Assembly: GCA_002316675.1 (NCBI GenBank)
Contig: DCDZ01000002.1
Span: 1 to 17,614, forward strand
Reading direction: 5' to 3'
Length of the DNA stretch: 17,614 bases
Source of the DNA: Tyzzerella sp. UBA1042
GTDB lineage: Bacteria > Bacillota > Clostridia > Lachnospirales > Anaerotignaceae
This document shows positions 13,363 to 17,614 of the stretch, piece after piece. The position numbers and the translations under genes were made by a program. The notes under the pieces are model-generated. The model saw only the letters and a program-made list of their open reading frames with translations, searched no databases and was not told the DNA's origin. Each line of letters starts with the position of its first letter. The first letter of the stretch is position 1.

Positions 13363-15186
13363 ATGTGTGGAATTGTTGGATATATCGGGAAGGATGAGGC
13401 GGTTCCCGTTCTTTTGAACGGCCTTGCCAAGTTGGAGTACCGTGGCTATGATTCAGCAGGCATTTCTGTATATCATAATGGAATTTACACCATTAAAGCC
13501 AAAGGTCGGCTGAAAACACTGGAGGACAAGATTGCGGATACGGGGGTTGTATCCTCCCACATCGGCATTGGGCATACCAGATGGGCAACCCATGGCGCAC
13601 CCAGTGACCGCAACAGCCACCCCCATAACAGCCAAAGCGGAAAAATTTCGGTGGTACATAATGGGATTATTGAAAATTACATGGAAATTAAGGCTTTTTT
13701 GGAGGAAAAGGGCTATCACTTTGTATCCGAAACGGATACTGAGGTTGTGGCCCAGCTGTTTGATTTTTATTATGAAGGCGACCCTGTGGCAACACTGAGA
13801 AAGGTAATCGGCAAAATTCGCGGGGCATATGCCTTGGCCATTTTGTGCTTGGATCACCCCGATAGTCTGGTTGCCGTTCGCAAGGACAGCCCCCTTATTG
13901 TGGGCTTAAGTCAAGAAGAAAACTATGTTGCTTCCGATATTCCCGCCCTTTTGGAATACACGAGAGAGTATTATTTGCTTGAGGAAAACGAAATTGTATT
14001 TTTGACCAAAGAAGGGGTGACCCTTTATGATTTGGACGGAAAGCAGATTCATAAAGACGTTTTCCATGTTACATGGGACATTGATGCGGCGGAAAAAGGC
14101 GGCTATGATTATTTCATGATGAAGGAAATGATGGAACAGCCGGAAGCGCTGAAAAAGACCATTTTCCCCAGAATGACAGAAACGGGAATCCGTTTTGAAA
14201 CCCTTTCTTTAACGGAAGAAGAGATTAAGTATTTTAACCGTATTCATATTGTTGCCTGCGGCAGTGCGTGGCACGCAGGCATTGTAGGAAAATACGTGAT
14301 GGAGGAGGTCGGCAGAATTCCTGTTGAGGTGGATATTGCTTCGGAATTTCGTTACCGCAACCCAATTTTAAATAAAAATGACCTTTGCATTATTATCAGC
14401 CAGTCCGGCGAAACGGCGGATACCTTGGCGGCCTTGCGAGAGGCAAAGAGACAGGGCGTAAAGGTGCTTTCCGTTGTGAATGTGGTGGGAAGTTCCATCG
14501 CAAGAGAAAGTGACGACGTGCTGTATACTTGGGCAGGGCCTGAAATTGCCGTAGCCACAACAAAAGGCTACACAACTCAGCTGTCCTTGCTATATTTGGT
14601 TTCCCTCTATTTTGCTAAGGTACGGGGGACATTGGGAGAGGAAGCTTTGCAGAACTATTTGGCGGATCTGCGTCTGCTGCCCCAAAAGACCGAGGAAATA
14701 TTAAAGCTTGACGGAAGAATGGCAGAGCTTGCAAAAAAATATGCCAACCGTAACAATGTTTTTCTCATTGGCCGTGGGCTGGATTATGCGGCGGCAATGG
14801 AGGCTTCCCTTAAATTAAAAGAAATTTCTTATATCCACAGTGAGGCCTATGCGGCGGGAGAGTTAAAGCATGGCACCATTTCCCTGATTGAAGAGGGCAC
14901 ACTGGTGATTGCCATTGCAACCCAAGAAAGATTATTTGAAAAGCTGGTAAGCAACGTAAAAGAAGTGAAGGCAAGGGGGGCCAAGGTGGTTGCCATTACC
15001 ACGGAGGGCGGCCTTGCCATGGAAGAGGTTGCCGACGAGGTGATTTATTTACCCCCATCGGGAGATATTTTCACAAGCTCCTACAATGTTTTGCCCATGC
15101 AGCTTTTTGCATACCATACCGCAGTGGAAAGAGGCTGCGATGTGGATAAACCAAGAAACTTGGCAAAATCGGTAACGGTTGAGTGA
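13363..15186 (+). CDS. glmS: Glutamine-fructose-6-phosphate aminotransferase (isomerising)
   Basis: It makes glucosamine-6-phosphate from fructose-6-phosphate and glutamine, the entry to peptidoglycan and amino-sugar synthesis. The 607 residues match the family. The N-terminal glutaminase (about 1-230) begins MCGIVGYIG with nucleophile Cys2 after Met removal, and includes LEYRGYDSAG, GHTRWATHG and HNGIIENY. Two SIS sugar-binding domains follow, with VACGSAWHAG (Cys299) and SQSGETADTL (346-355), then GRGLDYAAAMEASLKLKEIS and AYAAGELKHGT. The C-terminus KPRNLAKSVTVE is the conserved tail contributing the lysine used in catalysis. ATG 13363 follows AAAGGAG. The self-cleaving glmS ribozyme immediately upstream indicates feedback by its product. 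Confidence 0.98.
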   Translation: MCGIVGYIGKDEAVPVLLNGLAKLEYRGYDSAGISVYHNGIYTIKAKGRLKTLEDKIADTGVVSSHIGIGHTRWATHGAPSDRNSHPHNSQSGKISVVHNGIIENYMEIKAFLEEKGYHFVSETDTEVVAQLFDFYYEGDPVATLRKVIGKIRGAYALAILCLDHPDSLVAVRKDSPLIVGLSQEENYVASDIPALLEYTREYYLLEENEIVFLTKEGVTLYDLDGKQIHKDVFHVTWDIDAAEKGGYDYFMMKEMMEQPEALKKTIFPRMTETGIRFETLSLTEEEIKYFNRIHIVACGSAWHAGIVGKYVMEEVGRIPVEVDIASEFRYRNPILNKNDLCIIISQSGETADTLAALREAKRQGVKVLSVVNVVGSSIARESDDVLYTWAGPEIAVATTKGYTTQLSLLYLVSLYFAKVRGTLGEEALQNYLADLRLLPQKTEEILKLDGRMAELAKKYANRNNVFLIGRGLDYAAAMEASLKLKEISYIHSEAYAAGELKHGTISLIEEGTLVIAIATQERLFEKLVSNVKEVKARGAKVVAITTEGGLAMEEVADEVIYLPPSGDIFTSSYNVLPMQLFAYHTAVERGCDVDKPRNLAKSVTVE

Positions 15187-15275
15187 GATTACTCCCAAGC
15201 TATGACGGAGGGCGCCTTTTTCTAAGAATGCTTTAAAGGAAAAAAAGCTGCAAAAAGACAGATAAATGAAAAAAT

Positions 15276-15320
15276 AGGGCAGGCGTATGCAGTGAAAAGC
15301 TATATGCGCCTGCCTTATTT
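15276..15320. terminator. Bidirectional terminator between glmS and the LtaS-like gene
   Basis: A 12-bp stem pairs GGCAGGCGTATG (15278-15289) with TATGCGCCTGCC (15303-15314). On the plus strand it is followed by TTATTTG (weak). On the minus strand it is followed by TATTTTTTC (strong). It lies 90 bases after the glmS stop and is the best terminator available for glmS. It is also a backup for the converging gene. Confidence 0.8.
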
Positions 15321-15377
15321 GTGGGGCAAGGAAAGAGGCAAACTTTCTTTGCACTATAAAATTGCAATTTTCCTCAT

Positions 15378-15421
15378 AAAAATCCCTGCCGCATCCTGCA
15401 ATTTCACAGGAAGGACAGGGG
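15378..15421 (-). terminator. Intrinsic terminator of the LtaS-like gene
   Basis: On the minus strand, CCCTG/CAGGG (15420-15416 with 15388-15384) encloses TCCTG/CAGGA (15411-15407 with 15398-15394) past an internal loop. It ends in ATTTTTA. It starts 20 bases after the stop at 15441. Confidence 0.7.
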
Positions 15422-15440
15422 AATGCTTTGACGGCGGTGC

Positions 15441-17309
15441 TTATTTTATTTGTGAAATATAGTTTTTGCCAATGAGCATATCGTAAGTTAACAGCTCATG
15501 AAGGTCTTGCATTTCCTCCTGCTTGGTTTTATCCGTATTTGGGGTATAAAAATTATAATATTTACTCATAATGGGGCAGGTTCTATACAGCTCCAGCAGG
15601 AAGTTTGTTTGCAGGCACTGGGGTGCATCAATATAATCCGCCATGAGGGCGGGAAGCAAATATGGAGAAACGGATTCTTGGTCTGCCAGATATTCCCGCC
15701 CTGTATCGTAATTTGCAAACATTAGATAAGGGGTGGAAAACATGATATTTTTTTCCGCCTCTGTCCATTCGGCGGCAGTTTTTGAAGAAATGGTGCCGGT
15801 AGAAAGATAGGGGTCAAAATCATCCCCCAAGGTAGGCAGGTGATCCCCATACCAAAGGACAATGGTGGGTTTTTCCCGCTGCATCACATAATCGTAAATG
15901 GTTTTTAGGGCTTGGTCGGAATGGCTGACTCCTGCGGCAAAGTTTTCCAAGGTGAGGATTTGCTTTGGTGTCAGGCTTTTCCCGCTCACTTTAATTTCTC
16001 GATCCTGTTCTTCAAATTTTTCCTGATACATACTGTGGTTTTCCATGGTAATGGCCATAACAAACACACCCACATCATGGGGCTGTGACAACTGATAAAT
16101 GACCTCCTCGGCAATGGTTTCATCGGTGATATAAGGGCCGCTGTTCCAATGCTGCTCCGCATGGAGGTCATATTCCCCCAGAAATGTATCAAAGCCCATC
16201 AAAGGGTAAGCCTTGTCCCGATCATAAAAGGTTTTTTGGTAGGTGTGCAAGCCCACGGTATCATAGCCAAGATTTTTATAGGTTCTTGGGAAAGAGAAAA
16301 TATCATGCTTTAAATACTGCTGATAGGGGATGTTTCCGGGAGGCAAAAGACTGGTAGACATCCCTGTGTGAATTTCAAACTCGGGACGAACGGTACCGCC
16401 GCCAAAGGTGGGAGAAATCATTTTACCGCTGGGGTTGGTTTTTGCAATCTCTCTGAAATTCACCATGGGATCGGCGGAGAAGGACACGCCGTTTAAAACG
16501 GTAGGATCCCAAAAGGCCTCGGAAAGAACCACCACAATATCGGGATTTTGGAAGGTTGTTCCGCTGTTTTTCTCGGGCAGATATCTCTCAAAGGTGCGCT
16601 GCATATAGCTTTTGCTGTAATGCTTTGGTTCGCTTAAAGTTGAAGAATCCAAACTTAAAACAAAGGCGGTCAAAAAACCATTTTCCGCATACAGGGCATT
16701 TTGCTCTGCGGGCGCTTCTAAAGAGATGCCCAAGGCTTGGGCAAAGCTTTGCCGTATGCCGTGATTTGCTATTATCAGAGAAAGCAGGAGGAAGAATACC
16801 GGTGCTGTGAGCGCCCGGAATCTCAATTTTATAGGAAGCTTAGGGCCAATGAGGTAAAGAAAAACACAGTACACAAGTGTGCCGAACAGAATCTCCAAAA
16901 TATTTTGGGGAATGGAAATAGAGGTTAAAAACTCCGTAAAGCTTTGGGCATTTTGCGCCAAATAAATATCCCAAGGCACAAAATGGGCCTCTAAAATGGC
17001 AAATTTAAAATAATCAACCAAGGATAACCCAAGAATTACAATGGATACCACCAAGGCGGCGGCGGAAATATTGGGGAGCAGTGCCGCAAAAAAGAGAAAT
17101 GTAAGGTACACCAGCGTAAGGCCAAAAAGGAACGCTCCCATGTTCCCGGTCAGCAGTGTATACAATCTGCCTCCAAGAGACAGGTAGTTGGCGGTTAAAG
17201 TGAGATAAAAAGGAAATAAAAAAACAAAAAGCCACTTGATGCCTTTCAGAAGAAAATTAAGATTAAAAAATGCTGAAATTTCTGCTTTCATTTCATCAAA
17301 AGCGTGCAT
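15441..17309 (-). CDS. LtaS-like membrane sulfatase (lipoteichoic acid synthase family)
   Basis: The 622-residue product has five N-terminal membrane segments (near 24-41, 57-77, 81-101, 135-155, 167-183) and a large extracellular alkaline-phosphatase-type domain. That domain shows the family's metal and active-site motifs: VVLSEAFWDPT (Glu264), SPTFGGGTVRPEFE (Thr306 as likely nucleophile), GFDTFLGEYD, MAITMENHSMY (423-425 ENH) and LWYGDHLPT (GDH 488-490). Family members transfer glycerol-phosphate from phosphatidylglycerol to a glycolipid or to other envelope polymers. The exact acceptor cannot be read from the sequence. The ATG at 17309 is preceded by GTGAGG 8 bases away. A longer reading from TTG 17414 would begin inside the promoter and is rejected. 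The gene is monocistronic and converges on glmS. Confidence 0.9.
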   Translation of the reverse strand: MHAFDEMKAEISAFFNLNFLLKGIKWLFVFLFPFYLTLTANYLSLGGRLYTLLTGNMGAFLFGLTLVYLTFLFFAALLPNISAAALVVSIVILGLSLVDYFKFAILEAHFVPWDIYLAQNAQSFTEFLTSISIPQNILEILFGTLVYCVFLYLIGPKLPIKLRFRALTAPVFFLLLSLIIANHGIRQSFAQALGISLEAPAEQNALYAENGFLTAFVLSLDSSTLSEPKHYSKSYMQRTFERYLPEKNSGTTFQNPDIVVVLSEAFWDPTVLNGVSFSADPMVNFREIAKTNPSGKMISPTFGGGTVRPEFEIHTGMSTSLLPPGNIPYQQYLKHDIFSFPRTYKNLGYDTVGLHTYQKTFYDRDKAYPLMGFDTFLGEYDLHAEQHWNSGPYITDETIAEEVIYQLSQPHDVGVFVMAITMENHSMYQEKFEEQDREIKVSGKSLTPKQILTLENFAAGVSHSDQALKTIYDYVMQREKPTIVLWYGDHLPTLGDDFDPYLSTGTISSKTAAEWTEAEKNIMFSTPYLMFANYDTGREYLADQESVSPYLLPALMADYIDAPQCLQTNFLLELYRTCPIMSKYYNFYTPNTDKTKQEEMQDLHELLTYDMLIGKNYISQIK

Positions 17310-17385
17310 AGGAAGGACCTCACTGTTCAAAAAATTTATGTATGATTTCTGTAAAATTTGGAGGAAATATTTTCTGCGATAAAAA

Positions 17386-17414
17386 AGTATAGCACAAATA
17401 CGTCTTTTTTTCAA
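17386..17414 (-). promoter_or_regulatory. Promoter of the LtaS-like gene
   Basis: On the minus strand, TTGAAA (17414-17409), 17 bases and TATACT (17391-17386), preceded by TGTGC. Start is expected near 17379, giving a 70-base leader. It excludes the longer coding start at 17414. Confidence 0.8.
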
Positions 17415-17429
17415 GGAGTGCCTACTTCT

Positions 17430-17476
17430 TGAGTTTCCGCAAACTGTAACAGAAAATAAAGGCAGTTACTCAAAGT
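17430..17476. repeat. Nested inverted repeats near the right edge
   Basis: TTGAGT and ACTCAA form outer arms about 33 bases apart. GTAAC and GTTAC form alternative overlapping arms about 14 bases apart. There is no T tract, so it is not a plain terminator. It could be a leader structure or an operator of a gene beyond the edge. Confidence 0.35.
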
Positions 17477-17525
17477 ACCAATCTGTCGCTTTTTGAAGAA
17501 ACTAGAAAGACAGTCTTTGGATTAG

Positions 17526-17614
17526 ATGTACTTTAATAAACCCTATCGGAATCGGGCTTTGGAAGAAAATATTCTTTCATACCTCAATGGCCCTAGCCTA
17601 TTCAAGCAATTAGC
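17526..17614 (+). CDS. Partial ORF running off the right edge, unknown
   Basis: An ATG at 17526, directly after an in-frame TAG, opens a frame reading MYFNKPYRNRALEENILSYL and onward for 29 codons to the window end without a stop. Charged and helical composition is plausible for a real protein. The ribosome binding site is weak, and I do not recognise the family. Confidence 0.35.
   Translation, partial: MYFNKPYRNRALEENILSYLNGPSLFKQL

Noticed and set aside
1..17614. CRISPR arrays, insertion sequences, prophage or toxin-antitoxin loci
   Set aside because: No regularly spaced repeats, transposase or phage structural genes were seen on either strand. The only ArsR/membrane pair is explained as SdpR/SdpI.

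Overview
The window looks like a chromosomal stretch of a low-to-mid GC anaerobic member of the Bacillota, most likely class Clostridia. The evidence is a glmS ribozyme ahead of glmS, a CBS/DRTGG-regulated family II pyrophosphatase, the gdpP-rplI-dnaB gene order, an LtaS-type sulfatase, an SdpR/SdpI pair and a superoxide-reductase-like domain. The species cannot be named from the sequence. Almost all gene starts have strong Shine-Dalgarno sites, and many genes are bounded by clear intrinsic terminators.

Left part (1-2190): the 3' part of tRNA-Gly(GCC) and a complete tRNA-Cys(GCA) end at a strong terminator. A second, nearly identical tRNA-Cys follows 1.26 kb later with its own consensus promoter and terminator. 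Between the two copies lies a decayed secreted-protein gene with a copper amine oxidase N-terminal-like domain, broken by three frameshifts that all fall at A or T runs. Next is an XRE-type regulator fused to a complete desulforedoxin plus superoxide-reductase-like module, in which one expected iron-ligand His appears to be Asp.

Sdp-like module (2246-3386): an ArsR-family autorepressor (SdpR type) and an SdpI-type membrane immunity protein overlap by 8 bases. Their promoter sits exactly between two near-identical 28-bp palindromes. No SdpC-like toxin is visible, so this is an orphan signalling or immunity pair here.

Central plus-strand operon (3565-7530): CBS-containing Mn-dependent pyrophosphatase, truA and a COG2509-type FAD-dependent dehydrogenase are translationally coupled by 1- and 8-base overlaps. 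Opposite-facing terminators separate this operon from the next one.

Minus-strand operon (11854-7727): a MazG-like small protein, the c-di-AMP phosphodiesterase gdpP, ribosomal protein L9 (rplI) and the replicative helicase dnaB run from one good promoter. A separate minus-strand gene encodes an unrecognised lipoprotein (12919-12068).

Right part (13072-17614): glmS has a long leader holding a glmS self-cleaving ribozyme, which links amino-sugar synthesis to GlcN6P level. It converges on an LtaS-like membrane sulfatase gene across terminators that serve both strands. A partial ORF of unknown function runs off the right edge. Several products concern the envelope or nucleotide signalling (GlmS, LtaS-like, GdpP, CBS-pyrophosphatase, SdpI), but only the adjacency-based operons above are supported as functional units.
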